DNA of 64,000 bases from the NCBI RefSeq assembly GCF_000717345.1, contig NZ_JNZA01000002.1:62001-126000 (forward strand), given 5' to 3'. Made by a program: the position numbers and the translations under genes. This stretch comes from Streptomyces lydicus. GTDB lineage: Bacteria > Actinomycetota > Actinomycetes > Streptomycetales > Streptomycetaceae. Under the pieces are notes generated by a model. The model was not told the DNA's origin and searched no databases. It worked only from the letters and a program-made list of their open reading frames with translations. Positions 25,476 to 33,966 of the stretch are shown in pieces (within the stretch, counting starts at the first letter, position 1; each line of letters begins with the position of its first letter).

Positions 25476-26794
25476 CCGGCCCGCCCCCGCGTCAGGGCCA
25501 GCCGCCGCACACGTCGCCAGTCCATCGGCGGGGCGGTGGGCCGGACGCCGGGGCGGTGGCGGGGCAGCCGTACGCGCAAGGCACCCGGTGCGATCCGGCA
25601 GCGGACCGGCGTGGGCAGCATGAGGGCCTCGCCGTCGACGCCGGCCTCGACGGCCGGGGTGTCCGCGTCGACCACCACCTCCGGGGCGGTGCGTGCGACC
25701 AGTCCGGGTCCGCGGCGGCCGCGCAGCATCCAGGCCGCCTGGGCCGCGCTGTCGACGGTGACGCCGAGCACCCCCAGGACGCCGGTGTCCAGCCGTTCGC
25801 GCCGTCCGAGACCCGCCGGGTCGCCCACCCCGTAGGGGTTGTTGCTGACCAGCACCGCCTGCGGCGCGTCGAGGGTCAGGTCCTGCGCGCGGACGGCCAG
25901 CCGGGGGCCGGCGTGGTGGGTGAGCAGGTCCGGGAGCATGCGCAGGGTCGTACGGGCCTTGTCGTCGCGGTACGCGGGGCTCTGCACGACCGCCGCGTAG
26001 GCGCCGAAGGAGGCGTTGTTGACGAAGACCCGCTCCCGGCCCTCGGCCTCGGGCGCCGCCACCCCGATGAAGCCCAGGTCGACGCGGAGCTCGACGCCGT
26101 CGGTGAGGGCCGCCAGCGCGCTCGCCGGGTCCGCGCGGTCGAGGCCGAGGTCCATGGCGAAGTGGTTGCGGGTGCCGGCCGGGATGACCATGAAGGGCAC
26201 TCCGTGCTCCGCCGCGACGCCCGCGACCAGGGCCTGGGTTCCGTCACCCCCGGCGACGCCGAGCAGGTCGGCGCCGTCGTCTACGGCCTGCCGGGCGAGC
26301 GCGGCGACGTCCTGCGGCTGCGCCGGGTCGAGCACGGCGACCCGGGCGCCCAGCGCCTCGGCCTTCTCGACCAGCTTGCCCGCGCCGACCTTTCCGCCGC
26401 CGGAGCGCGGGTTCATGATCAGGAAGGGCCGGGCGGGAGGGGCGACGGCGGTGCCCGGTGCGTCCGCGCGGCCCTTCCCCACCGTCAGCGCGGCCCTGCC
26501 GGTGGACAGCGCCAGGGTCCACAGCCCGAGGGCGACGAGGACGACCCAGAACAGCCCGGCGGCCACGTACAGCACCAGCACGGCGAGCGGCGCCAGCACC
26601 ACCAGGAGGAGGGCGAACGCCCGCGCCGGGCCCCGGCGGGAGAGCACCCACCACACCCCGGCCGCCGCGACGGCCAGCCCGGCCGCCCCCAGCCCGAGCA
26701 GGACGACGCTGCGGAGCCCCGCGAACACCAGCAGGACCAGCAGCGCCGCCGCCCCCGCGGTCAGTGCCACGCGTGCGGTCCAGCGTCCGTCCAC
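25472..26794 (-). CDS. diacylglycerol kinase-family lipid kinase with N-terminal membrane helices
   Basis: This is a 440-residue protein. Residues 8-105 hold four to five hydrophobic helices. The DAGK/NAD-kinase-like catalytic domain starts near 122: FLIMNPRSGGGK, then VAGGDGTQALVAGV (the nucleotide-binding GGDGT) and FMVIPAGTRNHFAMDLGLD. The C-terminal beta-domain shows VSNNPYGVGDPAGLG and GVDGEALMLPTP. It should phosphorylate diacylglycerol or another lipid alcohol at the membrane. The fused multi-helix N-terminus is less usual than the soluble DgkB type. It lies first in a two-gene operon with the small membrane protein. Confidence 0.9.
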   Translation of the reverse strand: MDGRWTARVALTAGAAALLVLLVFAGLRSVVLLGLGAAGLAVAAAGVWWVLSRRGPARAFALLLVVLAPLAVLVLYVAAGLFWVVLVALGLWTLALSTGRAALTVGKGRADAPGTAVAPPARPFLIMNPRSGGGKVGAGKLVEKAEALGARVAVLDPAQPQDVAALARQAVDDGADLLGVAGGDGTQALVAGVAAEHGVPFMVIPAGTRNHFAMDLGLDRADPASALAALTDGVELRVDLGFIGVAAPEAEGRERVFVNNASFGAYAAVVQSPAYRDDKARTTLRMLPDLLTHHAGPRLAVRAQDLTLDAPQAVLVSNNPYGVGDPAGLGRRERLDTGVLGVLGVTVDSAAQAAWMLRGRRGPGLVARTAPEVVVDADTPAVEAGVDGEALMLPTPVRCRIAPGALRVRLPRHRPGVRPTAPPMDWRRVRRLALTRGRAG

Positions 26795-26987
26795 GCCCGT
26801 CCTCCCTCCTGTGCCCGTGCCGATTCCACCGGCGCGGCCCGGGCCGGCGCATCACCCGATGCGGGCGACGGCCGGCCGGGTGACCATGAAGGGGCCGGTC
26901 GCGGTCCCGCGCAGGCGGAGGCGGACGGGCCGGACACCGGACGCCGGACGGGCGCCCGCCGGCCCTCGCAGCTACCGGGTGGTGCCC

Positions 26988-29630
26988 ATGACCGCAGCCT
27001 CGCCGACCCCGTCCGGGGACCCGCTGCTCGCCGCGAAGTTGTCGGTGCCACCCGTCCTGCGCGGCCTGGTCAGCCGCCGGCGGCTGCTGGACCGGCTCAC
27101 CGAGGGGACGAACGGACCGCTGACGCTGGTCACGGGCCCGGCCGGCGCCGGGAAGACCACCGCCGTCGCCTCCTGGGCGCACCATGGCACCGCTCCCGGG
27201 CCCGTCGTGTGGGTGACGCCGGACCGCGAGGACTCCCCGCGGGTCTTCTGGGCCCACGTCCTGGAGGCGTTCCGGCGCCGCCTGCTCCTGCCGGACGGCG
27301 GCGCCGGCCTGCCGCGCGCGGGTGACAGCGCCGGCCGCGCGCTGCTGGTGCGGTTCGCCGCGGCCCTGGAAGGGCTTGCCGAGCCGGTGGTGCTCGTCGT
27401 CGACGGTCTCGACAAGGCGCCCGGCCGGGAGGTGGCCGCCGGTCTGGAGTTCCTGGTGGACCACGCCGGCCCGGGGCTGCGGCTGCTGCTGACCAGCCGG
27501 GTGGACCCGCTGCTGCCGCTGCACCGCTACCGGGCGGAGGGCCGGCTGTGTGAACTCCGGGGCGCCGAGCTGGCGTTCACCCCTCGGGAGGCGGCGGCCC
27601 TGCTGCGCGGGCACGGCCTGGCGCCCGGTGGGGAGGTCGTCGCCGGGCTCACCCGCCGCACCGAGGGCTGGGCCGCCGGCCTGCGGCTGTGTGCCCTGGC
27701 CGTCCAGCGGTCCGGTGACCCGGCCGGCTTCGCCACGTCGTACCTCGCCTCCGAGCAGGCGGTCGCCGACTATCTGCTGGCCGAGGTCCTCGACGCGCAG
27801 CCCGCGGCGGCCCAGGAGCTGCTGGCGCGCACCAGCGTCCTGGACCGGGTGCACCCCGAACTCGCCGACGCACTGACCGGGCGGGCGGACGCCGAGCGGA
27901 TCCTGGACCGGCTGGTGCGGGACAACTGCTTCGTCCAGCCGGTCGCCGGCACCCGGTGGTTCCGCGTGCACCCGCTGTTCGCCGGGGTGCTGCACGCGCG
28001 GCTGCGCAGCCGGTGGCCGGGCCTCGAACCGGTGCTGCACCGCCGGGCGGCACGCTGGTTCGCCGCCTCCGGGCAGCTCACCGAGACGCTGGTGCACGCG
28101 GCCGCCGCCGGGGACTGGCCGTACGCGGCCGGCGAGGCCGTCCGGCATCTGCTGGCCGGGCGCCTGCTCGCCGGTCTCGACGAGGGGCGGATCGACGCGC
28201 TCTTCTCCGGTATGCCGGCCGACGTCCCGGGAGCCGAAGCGGCCCTGGTGACGGCGGCCCGGCTGCTGGCCCGGCACGACGCCGCGGCGGCCCGCCGCTG
28301 GGTGCTGCGGGCCGAGCGCCGGGTGCGGCACCGCGAGGCCGCGGCCGGGGCCGGGCCCGAGGTGCGGCTCACCCTGGCGCTGCTGCGGCTGCTGCTGGCG
28401 CCGCACGGCACCGGGAGCGGGGCGGGCGCGGCGGCCCGGCGGACCGCGGAGCTGATGGCGGAGGTGCCCGCGTACCGGCTCAAGGAACACCCCGAGATCG
28501 AGGCGCTGCGGTGCCACGGCCGGGCCTGCGCACTGCTGGCTGCCGGGCGGCCGGACGAGACCCGGGCCGCCTTCGAGGAGACGGTGCGGGCCTGCACGGG
28601 CGAGGCGACCCACCTCGTACGGCATGCGGCGTGGGGGCGGCTCGCGCTGGCCGAGGCCGTCCGCGGTGAGCTCACCGCGGCCGCGGACCACGCCGCCCGC
28701 GCGCTCGACGTGGCCGAGCGGCAGGGCATACCCGAGGACCGGCGGTCGGGGGCCGGTCAGCTGGCCCTGGCCACCGTGGCGTGCGAACGCTGCGACTTCC
28801 CGACGGCGCGGCACCACCTGGCCCTGGCCGCCGAGTTCACCGACACCGCCGCCGACCCGGTGCTGCGGGCCGAACGGGCCGTCGTACGGTCCCGGGTGGA
28901 GCTGGCGCACGGCCGGTGGGCGGCGGCGTCGGCGGTCCTGGACGAGGCCGAGCCGCAGGTGCCGGGGTGGCCCGCCGGGCGGCTGGCCGTGGCGCGTTCG
29001 GCTGTCGCGCTGGCCCGCGGCGACCCCGCCGCGGCGCTCTCCGCCCTGCACCGGCCCGGCCCCCCGGGCGCCGGGCGGGCCGCCGTGCCCGGGGACGCCT
29101 CGCGGACCGTGGCGCTGGCGCTCGCCCACCTCGCCGCGGGCCGCCCCGCCCGCGCCCTCCGGCTCGTCGCGGCGGCCGACGCCTGCCCGGCGCCGGATCT
29201 GCCCGACCGCGTACGCATCGGCCTGCTGCGGGCCCGCGCCGCGGCACTGGCCGGGGACCGGCCGGCCGCCCGTGCCCTGCTGGGTGAGGCACTGGACGCG
29301 GCCGCCCCCGAGCAGCTGCGCCGGCCGTTCGCCGAGGCCGGGCCCTGGCTGCGGCACCTGCTCCGGGACGTCCCGCCGCCCGCGGCACGGTGGTTGACGG
29401 CCGGGCCCCCGGGCCGCCCGGCCGGCCCGGTCCTCGTGGAGGCGCTGAGCGGCCGGGAGCGGGAGGTCCTGGCGTACGCGGCCCGGATGATGTCCAACGA
29501 GGAGATCGCCGCCGCGCTGCACCTGTCGGTCAACACCGTCAAGACGCACCTGCGCAGCGTCTACCGCAAACTCGGCACGTCCCGCCGCCGGGAGGCCGTC
29601 GAACGCGGCCGCGAGCTGCACCTGCTGTGA
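26988..29630 (+). CDS. MalT/LAL-type large LuxR-family regulator
   Basis: This is an 880-residue regulator. An N-terminal STAND ATPase has Walker A GPAGAGKTT (residues 50-58), Walker B VVLVVDGLDKA, and the arginine-type sensor LLLTSRVDPLLPLHRYRA. The middle is an all-helical TPR-like region. The C-terminal LuxR helix-turn-helix reads LSGREREVLAYAARMMSNEE and SVNTVKTHLRSVYRKLG. In MalT relatives, inducer and ATP drive oligomerisation and activation. I prefer ATG 26988 (after GGGTGG) to GTG 26982. It is divergent from the DAG-kinase operon and upstream of two small-operon genes, its likely targets. Confidence 0.9.
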   Translation: MTAASPTPSGDPLLAAKLSVPPVLRGLVSRRRLLDRLTEGTNGPLTLVTGPAGAGKTTAVASWAHHGTAPGPVVWVTPDREDSPRVFWAHVLEAFRRRLLLPDGGAGLPRAGDSAGRALLVRFAAALEGLAEPVVLVVDGLDKAPGREVAAGLEFLVDHAGPGLRLLLTSRVDPLLPLHRYRAEGRLCELRGAELAFTPREAAALLRGHGLAPGGEVVAGLTRRTEGWAAGLRLCALAVQRSGDPAGFATSYLASEQAVADYLLAEVLDAQPAAAQELLARTSVLDRVHPELADALTGRADAERILDRLVRDNCFVQPVAGTRWFRVHPLFAGVLHARLRSRWPGLEPVLHRRAARWFAASGQLTETLVHAAAAGDWPYAAGEAVRHLLAGRLLAGLDEGRIDALFSGMPADVPGAEAALVTAARLLARHDAAAARRWVLRAERRVRHREAAAGAGPEVRLTLALLRLLLAPHGTGSGAGAAARRTAELMAEVPAYRLKEHPEIEALRCHGRACALLAAGRPDETRAAFEETVRACTGEATHLVRHAAWGRLALAEAVRGELTAAADHAARALDVAERQGIPEDRRSGAGQLALATVACERCDFPTARHHLALAAEFTDTAADPVLRAERAVVRSRVELAHGRWAAASAVLDEAEPQVPGWPAGRLAVARSAVALARGDPAAALSALHRPGPPGAGRAAVPGDASRTVALALAHLAAGRPARALRLVAAADACPAPDLPDRVRIGLLRARAAALAGDRPAARALLGEALDAAAPEQLRRPFAEAGPWLRHLLRDVPPPAARWLTAGPPGRPAGPVLVEALSGREREVLAYAARMMSNEEIAAALHLSVNTVKTHLRSVYRKLGTSRRREAVERGRELHLL

Positions 29631-29743
29631 CCCGCCTCGGTCCCCGGCCCCGTCGGGTCATCCCCCGCGGGTGATGCCGTTCCGCCGGGCCGCGGACAGC
29701 ATGCGAGAGGACGGTTTCCAGCGGCGCGAGGGGCGGTGTGGGC

Positions 29744-29941
29744 ATGCGTTACGAGTTCCGTGTGACCGGCCTCGTCTCCCCCGCCCTGGCCGAGGCGTTC
29801 CCGGAGCTGGAGCGGGAGCCCGTACCGCAGCAGACGCTGTTCCGCGGCGCGGTGACGGACGAGGCGCACCTGTTCGGGCTGCTGACCCGGTTCCAGGACC
29901 TCGGCCTGTCCATCGAGGAGATGCGCCGCCTTCCGGAGTGA
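29744..29941 (+). CDS. small 65-residue conserved-looking protein
   Basis: This is a 65-residue protein with mixed alpha/beta pattern (YEFRVTGLVSPALAEAFPELEREP ... LFGLLTRFQDLGLSIEEMRRLPE). No family name is known to me. It does not look like a transcription factor or a toxin. It is followed after 11 bp by a membrane-protein gene whose ribosome site overlaps its stop region, so they share an mRNA. Codon bias is normal, which supports real coding. Confidence 0.75.
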   Translation: MRYEFRVTGLVSPALAEAFPELEREPVPQQTLFRGAVTDEAHLFGLLTRFQDLGLSIEEMRRLPE

Positions 29942-29952
29942 GGAGACATGCC

Positions 29953-31215
29953 ATGAGTTCGCCCCGCCCCCTGCGCTACACGGGCGCGACCGTGCTGCTG
30001 GTACTGGCTGTGCTCCTGGCCCCGCTCGCCACCGTCGCGACCTGGGTGAGCAGTCAGATCTCCGACTCCGGCAGGTATGTGCAGACCGTCGCGCCGCTGG
30101 CCACCGAGCCCTCCGTGCAGAACGCGGTGACCGACCGGCTGACCAACCGGGTGGTCGGCCAGGTCGATGTCCAGGCGATCACCAACTCACTCGCCGCCAC
30201 CCTCCAGAAGGCCGGCGCCCCGCCCCTGGTGGTCGAGCACACCCCGGAGCTGGCCGGTCCCCTGAAGGACGCGCTCACCAAGACCGTGCACAAAGTGGTG
30301 TCGAAGGTGGTGACCAGCGACCAGTTCTCCCAGCTGTGGGACGTCGCCAACCGCCAGGCGCACGCCGCGGTGGTGAAGGTCCTCACCGGGGAGGGGAACA
30401 GCGCGGTCCAGGCCCGGGGCAACACCGTCGTCCTGGACATCGGCACCGTCGTCGACAACGTCAAACAGCGCCTGGTGGACGCGGGATTCAAGAAGGCGTC
30501 GGCGATCCCGCAGCCCGATCGGACGATCACGCTGCTGAAGACCGACAAGCTCCAGCAGGCGCAGACACTGATGCGGCTGCTCGACGTCCTCGGCGTCTGG
30601 CTGTCCGTCGTGGCGCTGGTGTGCGCCGCCCTCGGCATCTGGGTGGCGCCCGCGCACCGGGTGGCGCTGCTGGCCACCGCGATCGGTACCGGGGTGATGA
30701 TGGCCGTGCTGCTCATCGCGCTCGCCGTGCTGCGCGGCGTCTACCTGGACTCCGTGCCGCCCAGCGCGCTGCCGGAGAACGCGGCCGCCGCCGTCTTCGA
30801 CACGCTGGTCCGCTTCCTGCGGCAGAGCGCCTGGACGCTCCTCGTCGTCGCGGTGATCGTGGCGTTGACGGCTGCCCTGTACGGCCCGAGCCGTGCCGCC
30901 CGCTCGGTGCGCTCCGGAGCGAGCCGGGGCACCGGTTCCATCGGCCGGGCGGCGGCCCGCCGGGGAATGCGCACCGGCACCATGGGCCGGTGGCTGGAGA
31001 CCCACCGCGGCTGGACCACCGGCGTCGTCATCGCCGGCGGCGCGCTGGCCCTGATCCTGTGGAACTACCCCACTGCGGGGTCGGTGGCGCTCGTCCTCGG
31101 CATCGTCCTCCTCGTCCTGGCGATCCTCGGCGTGCTCGCCGCGGCCGGCGGTTCGCCGGTACCCACCGCGACCGGCGCCGACCGGCCGCGCAGCGAACCG
31201 GCCGACCCGGACTGA
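29953..31215 (+). CDS. streptomycete membrane protein with large external domain
   Basis: This is a 420-residue membrane protein. Helix one lies near residues 12-32 and is followed by about 180 extracytoplasmic residues (TDRLTNRVVGQVDVQAITNS and similar helices). Three more helices (about 215-300) follow, then an Arg-rich cytoplasmic stretch and two C-terminal helices. I recognise it as a widespread but uncharacterised actinobacterial membrane protein. ATG 29953 follows GAGGAG at the upstream stop. Nothing indicates transport or catalysis. Confidence 0.78.
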   Translation: MSSPRPLRYTGATVLLVLAVLLAPLATVATWVSSQISDSGRYVQTVAPLATEPSVQNAVTDRLTNRVVGQVDVQAITNSLAATLQKAGAPPLVVEHTPELAGPLKDALTKTVHKVVSKVVTSDQFSQLWDVANRQAHAAVVKVLTGEGNSAVQARGNTVVLDIGTVVDNVKQRLVDAGFKKASAIPQPDRTITLLKTDKLQQAQTLMRLLDVLGVWLSVVALVCAALGIWVAPAHRVALLATAIGTGVMMAVLLIALAVLRGVYLDSVPPSALPENAAAAVFDTLVRFLRQSAWTLLVVAVIVALTAALYGPSRAARSVRSGASRGTGSIGRAAARRGMRTGTMGRWLETHRGWTTGVVIAGGALALILWNYPTAGSVALVLGIVLLVLAILGVLAAAGGSPVPTATGADRPRSEPADPD

Positions 31216-31263
31216 CAGCGGCGCCGAACCGCGGGGCAACCGGCTCACCGAGCGCGGGGTTCA

Positions 31264-31284
31264 CTGGGCCATTGGTACAGTCGG
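31264..31284 (+). promoter_or_regulatory. Lrp promoter box shared with FUSC/HdeD region
   Basis: This 21-base block begins CTGGGCCA and ends ACAGTCGG. It matches 19 of 21 bases of a block at 24094-24114. TACAGT inside it resembles a -10 element, 35 bp before the Lrp start, so it may be both core promoter and operator. Confidence 0.55.
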
Positions 31285-31318
31285 GGACCGACTTCGCCGA
31301 CCGTAAGGGCACGCGACG

Positions 31319-31798
31319 ATGCCAGTGGACGCCCTGGACGCCAAGATCCTCCGACTGCTGCTGGAGCAGCCGCGCACCAGCGTGCGGGAGTACGCGCGGG
31401 TGCTCGGGGTCGCCCGGGGCACCGTCCAGGCGCGGCTGGACCGGCTCGAACGGGACGGCGTGATCACCGCGTACAGTCCGCTGCTCTCCCCCGCCGCGCT
31501 CGGCCACCCCGTGCTCGCCTTCGTGCACATCGAGGTGACCCAGGGCCATCTGGAGGAGGTGGCCGACGCGCTGGCGGAGGTGCCGCAGATCATCGAGGCG
31601 TTCTCGACGACCGGCGGCGGGGATCTGCTGACCCGGGTGGTGGCCCGGGACCCGGCGCATCTGGAGGACGTGATCCAGCGGCTGATCAGCCTGCCCGGCG
31701 TGGTCCGTACGCGAACGGAGATGGCGCTGCGCGAGCGGGTGCCGCACCGGATGCTGCCGCTGGTGGAGGCGGTGGGCGGGGCGGCGAAGCCACGCTGA
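31319..31798 (+). CDS. Lrp/AsnC-family transcriptional regulator
   Basis: This 159-residue protein has an N-terminal helix-turn-helix (LDAKILRLLLEQPRTSVREYARVLGVARGTVQARLDRLERDGVI is the pattern; core VARGTVQARL) and a C-terminal RAM/AsnC domain (VLAFVHIEVTQGHLEEVADALAEV, then GGGDLLTRVVARD). RAM domains usually bind amino acids and form octamers. It precedes a HAD phosphatase gene by about 45 bp. A 21-base promoter motif is shared with the distant FUSC/HdeD control region, suggesting this regulator may act there. Confidence 0.9.
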   Translation: MPVDALDAKILRLLLEQPRTSVREYARVLGVARGTVQARLDRLERDGVITAYSPLLSPAALGHPVLAFVHIEVTQGHLEEVADALAEVPQIIEAFSTTGGGDLLTRVVARDPAHLEDVIQRLISLPGVVRTRTEMALRERVPHRMLPLVEAVGGAAKPR

Positions 31799-31841
31799 GC
31801 GGGGCGGGCCGCCGGGGAGTCGTACCGGAGCGCGGCTTGGC

Positions 31842-32561
31842 ATGCTGGACGGCATGAACGCCTCCCCCACCTCCCAGGACCCGCCCACCCCGGTGATCTT
31901 CGATCTCGACGGCACGCTGGTGGACAGCGAGCCGAACTACTACGAGGCGGGCCGCCGGCTGCTGGCCGGCTACGGCGTGGCCGACTTCAGCTGGGAGCAC
32001 CACACCCGCTTCATCGGCATCGGCACCCGGGAGACCCTGGAGGTCCTGCGCCGCGAGTTCGGCCTCGACGCGCCGGTCGAGGAGCTGCTGGCCGGGAAGA
32101 ACCGGGTCTATCTGGAGCTGGCCCGGGCGCACACCGAGGTCTTCCCCGAGATGCGGACCCTGGTGGAGCACCTTGCGGCGGCCGGGCATCCGATGGCGGT
32201 GGCGTCGGGGTCCTCGCGGGCCGCGATCGAGGCGGTGCTGGCCGGTACGGGGCTGGACGCGCTGCTGACGACCGTGGTCTCGGCCGAGGAGGTGGCGCAC
32301 GGCAAGCCGGCGCCGGACGTGTTCCTGGAGGCGGCGCGGCGGCTGGGCGCCGACCCCGCCACCTGTGTGGTGCTGGAGGACGCGGCGCCCGGGGCGCTCG
32401 CGGCGCACCGGGCGGGCATGCGGTGCATCGCCGTGCCGTATGTGGCCGGCACCGCCGAGGACCCGGCGTTCGCGCACGCCGGGCTGCTGTTCAGGGACGG
32501 CCAGCGGGAGTTCACTGCCCGGGCCGCGTACGCGTGGCTCGGGCGGCCGGTGGGGTCCTGA
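31842..32561 (+). CDS. HAD-superfamily phosphatase (beta-phosphoglucomutase-like)
   Basis: This 239-residue enzyme has the HAD motifs FDLDGTLVDSE (nucleophile and acid Asp), VASGSSRAAIEAVL (motif II), GKPAPDVFLEAARRLG (motif III Lys) and VVLEDAAPGALAAHRAG (motif IV). The C1 cap fits the phosphoglycolate-phosphatase/beta-phosphoglucomutase subgroup. The substrate is unknown. The start may be ATG 31842 or ATG 31854; neither has a clear ribosome site, and CATGCT 7 bases before 31854 would suit a leaderless start there. Confidence 0.9.
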   Translation: MLDGMNASPTSQDPPTPVIFDLDGTLVDSEPNYYEAGRRLLAGYGVADFSWEHHTRFIGIGTRETLEVLRREFGLDAPVEELLAGKNRVYLELARAHTEVFPEMRTLVEHLAAAGHPMAVASGSSRAAIEAVLAGTGLDALLTTVVSAEEVAHGKPAPDVFLEAARRLGADPATCVVLEDAAPGALAAHRAGMRCIAVPYVAGTAEDPAFAHAGLLFRDGQREFTARAAYAWLGRPVGS

Positions 32562-32573
32562 GGGCGCGTCACG

Positions 32574-32632
32574 GGGCCGATGACCGCCGGGGCGGTCATC
32601 GGCCCGGCCGCCACCCGGAGCCGGGTGGCGGC
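32574..32632. terminator. tandem bidirectional terminator hairpins
   Basis: Two perfect hairpins lie side by side between convergent genes. The first pairs 15 bases at 32574-32588 with 32591-32605. The second pairs 12 bases, GCCGCCACCCGG at 32607-32618 with 32621-32632. Each has a 2-base nominal loop, so the top pairs must open. Confidence 0.8.
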
Positions 32633-32637
32633 GGCCG

Positions 32638-33720
32638 TCACTTCAGGCCGAGGGACGCGCAGGCGGTGGCGAGGTCGCCGGCGCAGAGGAGGTCGGTGCG
32701 GACCACGCCGTCGCGGACGACGGTGTCGTTCAGATTCTTCTTGGTGACGATCTGCGCCTTGAACAGCCGGGCGGGGATACCGGACTTACTGCTGTTACCG
32801 GCGGTAGTCGCGGTCAGCCCGCTGATGCTCTTCCCGCGCAGCAGCCGGAAGGCGATTTCGGCGGCGGTTTCGGCCTCCGGCCGGACTTCCTTGTAAATGG
32901 TGAAGGACTGGGTACCGGCGACCACCCGCTGCAGCGCGGGGAGTTCGGCATCCTGGCCACCGAGCGGCACATTCTTGAGGCCGGCCGCCTTCAGCGCCTC
33001 GGCGATACCGCCGGCCATGCCGTCGTTGGCGGAGTACACCGCGTCAAATCCTTGCGGGCCACGGGAGTTGATGACGTCCGTCATCTTCTTCTTGGCGATC
33101 GCCGCATCCCAGTCGGGGATGTCCTTCTCGTAGACGACCTTATGGACCTTGCCGTCCAGGACGTCGTGGGCGCCCTTCTTGTAGGACGGCGCATTCGGGT
33201 CGGTCGGCGAGCCGTTCATCATGACGACATCGGCGGTGGCCGCCCGGGAGCCGAGCGCGTCGAGCAGGCCCTGGCCCTGGAGCCGGCCGATCTTCTCGTT
33301 GTCGTAGGAGACGTACGCCGCGACATCGCCCTCGGCGAGCCGGTCGTACGCGACGACCTGGACGCCCTTCTTGGCGGCCGAGTCCACCCAGCTCTTGGCC
33401 GCCTGCGCGTCCACCGGGTCAAGAATGATGACCTTTACACCCTTCTTCACGAGGGCGTCGAACTGTCTTTTCTGCGTATCGACTTGCTGCGCGGCATTGC
33501 CGTAATCGACCTTGCATTCGAGGCACAGCGAGGCTATCCGCGAGGAAATGATGCGGTGGTCGAACTTCTCGTAGCGGGCCGCTTTGTTCTCCGGGAGAAG
33601 CAGACCTATGGCGTCCTTGCCGGCACCGGCTTCCTGTTGATCTTTCCCACAGGCCGCCAAGGGTGCTGCGAGCGAAAGCGCCATTGCGCTCACGAGCGCG
33701 CGCCGCATTATTGCATTCAT
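32638..33720 (-). CDS. orphan sugar ABC-transporter substrate-binding lipoprotein
   Basis: This is a 360-residue protein of the periplasmic-binding family 4 (xylose/ribose type). It has a lipoprotein signal with LAAC and Cys24, then IGLLLPENKAARYEKFDH, VKVIILDPVDAQAAKSWVDSA, VVAYDRLA, DAVYSANDGMAGGIAEAL and LGGQDAE. Extra cysteines (CLECK near residue 55 and CAGDLATAC near the C-terminus) may form disulfides. GGGAGGT lies 9 bases before ATG 33720. No permease or ATPase gene is adjacent, so it must use a transporter encoded elsewhere. The promoter region is AT-richer and has two palindromes. Confidence 0.9.
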   Translation of the reverse strand: MNAIMRRALVSAMALSLAAPLAACGKDQQEAGAGKDAIGLLLPENKAARYEKFDHRIISSRIASLCLECKVDYGNAAQQVDTQKRQFDALVKKGVKVIILDPVDAQAAKSWVDSAAKKGVQVVAYDRLAEGDVAAYVSYDNEKIGRLQGQGLLDALGSRAATADVVMMNGSPTDPNAPSYKKGAHDVLDGKVHKVVYEKDIPDWDAAIAKKKMTDVINSRGPQGFDAVYSANDGMAGGIAEALKAAGLKNVPLGGQDAELPALQRVVAGTQSFTIYKEVRPEAETAAEIAFRLLRGKSISGLTATTAGNSSKSGIPARLFKAQIVTKKNLNDTVVRDGVVRTDLLCAGDLATACASLGLK

Positions 33721-33772
33721 TTTTTCGGTACCTCCCATGGGGCCGCCTGACCCGGCCCAGAACTGTCGCAGT

Positions 33773-33858
33773 GAACGTCACGTTCCGCCTGATCGTCAAG
33801 AATCGAAGCAATAACGATACGAAAGCGAGCCGCAAGTTGAGTCTCTGAACGACGTTCA
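33773..33858. promoter_or_regulatory. two GAACG-type palindromes upstream of the sugar-binding gene
   Basis: GAACGT-C-ACGTTC (33773-33785) and TGAAC-GAC-GTTCA (33846-33858) are perfect palindromes with related halves, 73 bp apart centre to centre. They lie 53 and 126 bp upstream of the gene's start. The spacing suits a looping repressor of LacI or ROK type. Confidence 0.5.
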
Positions 33859-33966
33859 TCCACCGGGCTTACCGGATCGTTCGCTTTATCGGCGAATTGG
33901 CCTTTCTCGCCACGGATGCCCCGTTCGACCACTCCTGCGCACTTGCCCGGGGTGCCGCGTCACTGC

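Noticed and set aside
26016..26987. Upstream in-frame extension of the LuxR regulator
   Set aside because: It is antisense to the DAG kinase gene. The family N-terminus starts near 26988 with a ribosome-site-like GGGTGG.
26244..29621. 1125-codon open frame on the minus strand
   Set aside because: It lies antisense to the MalT-type regulator and part of the DAG kinase region, with low-complexity sequence and no domain.
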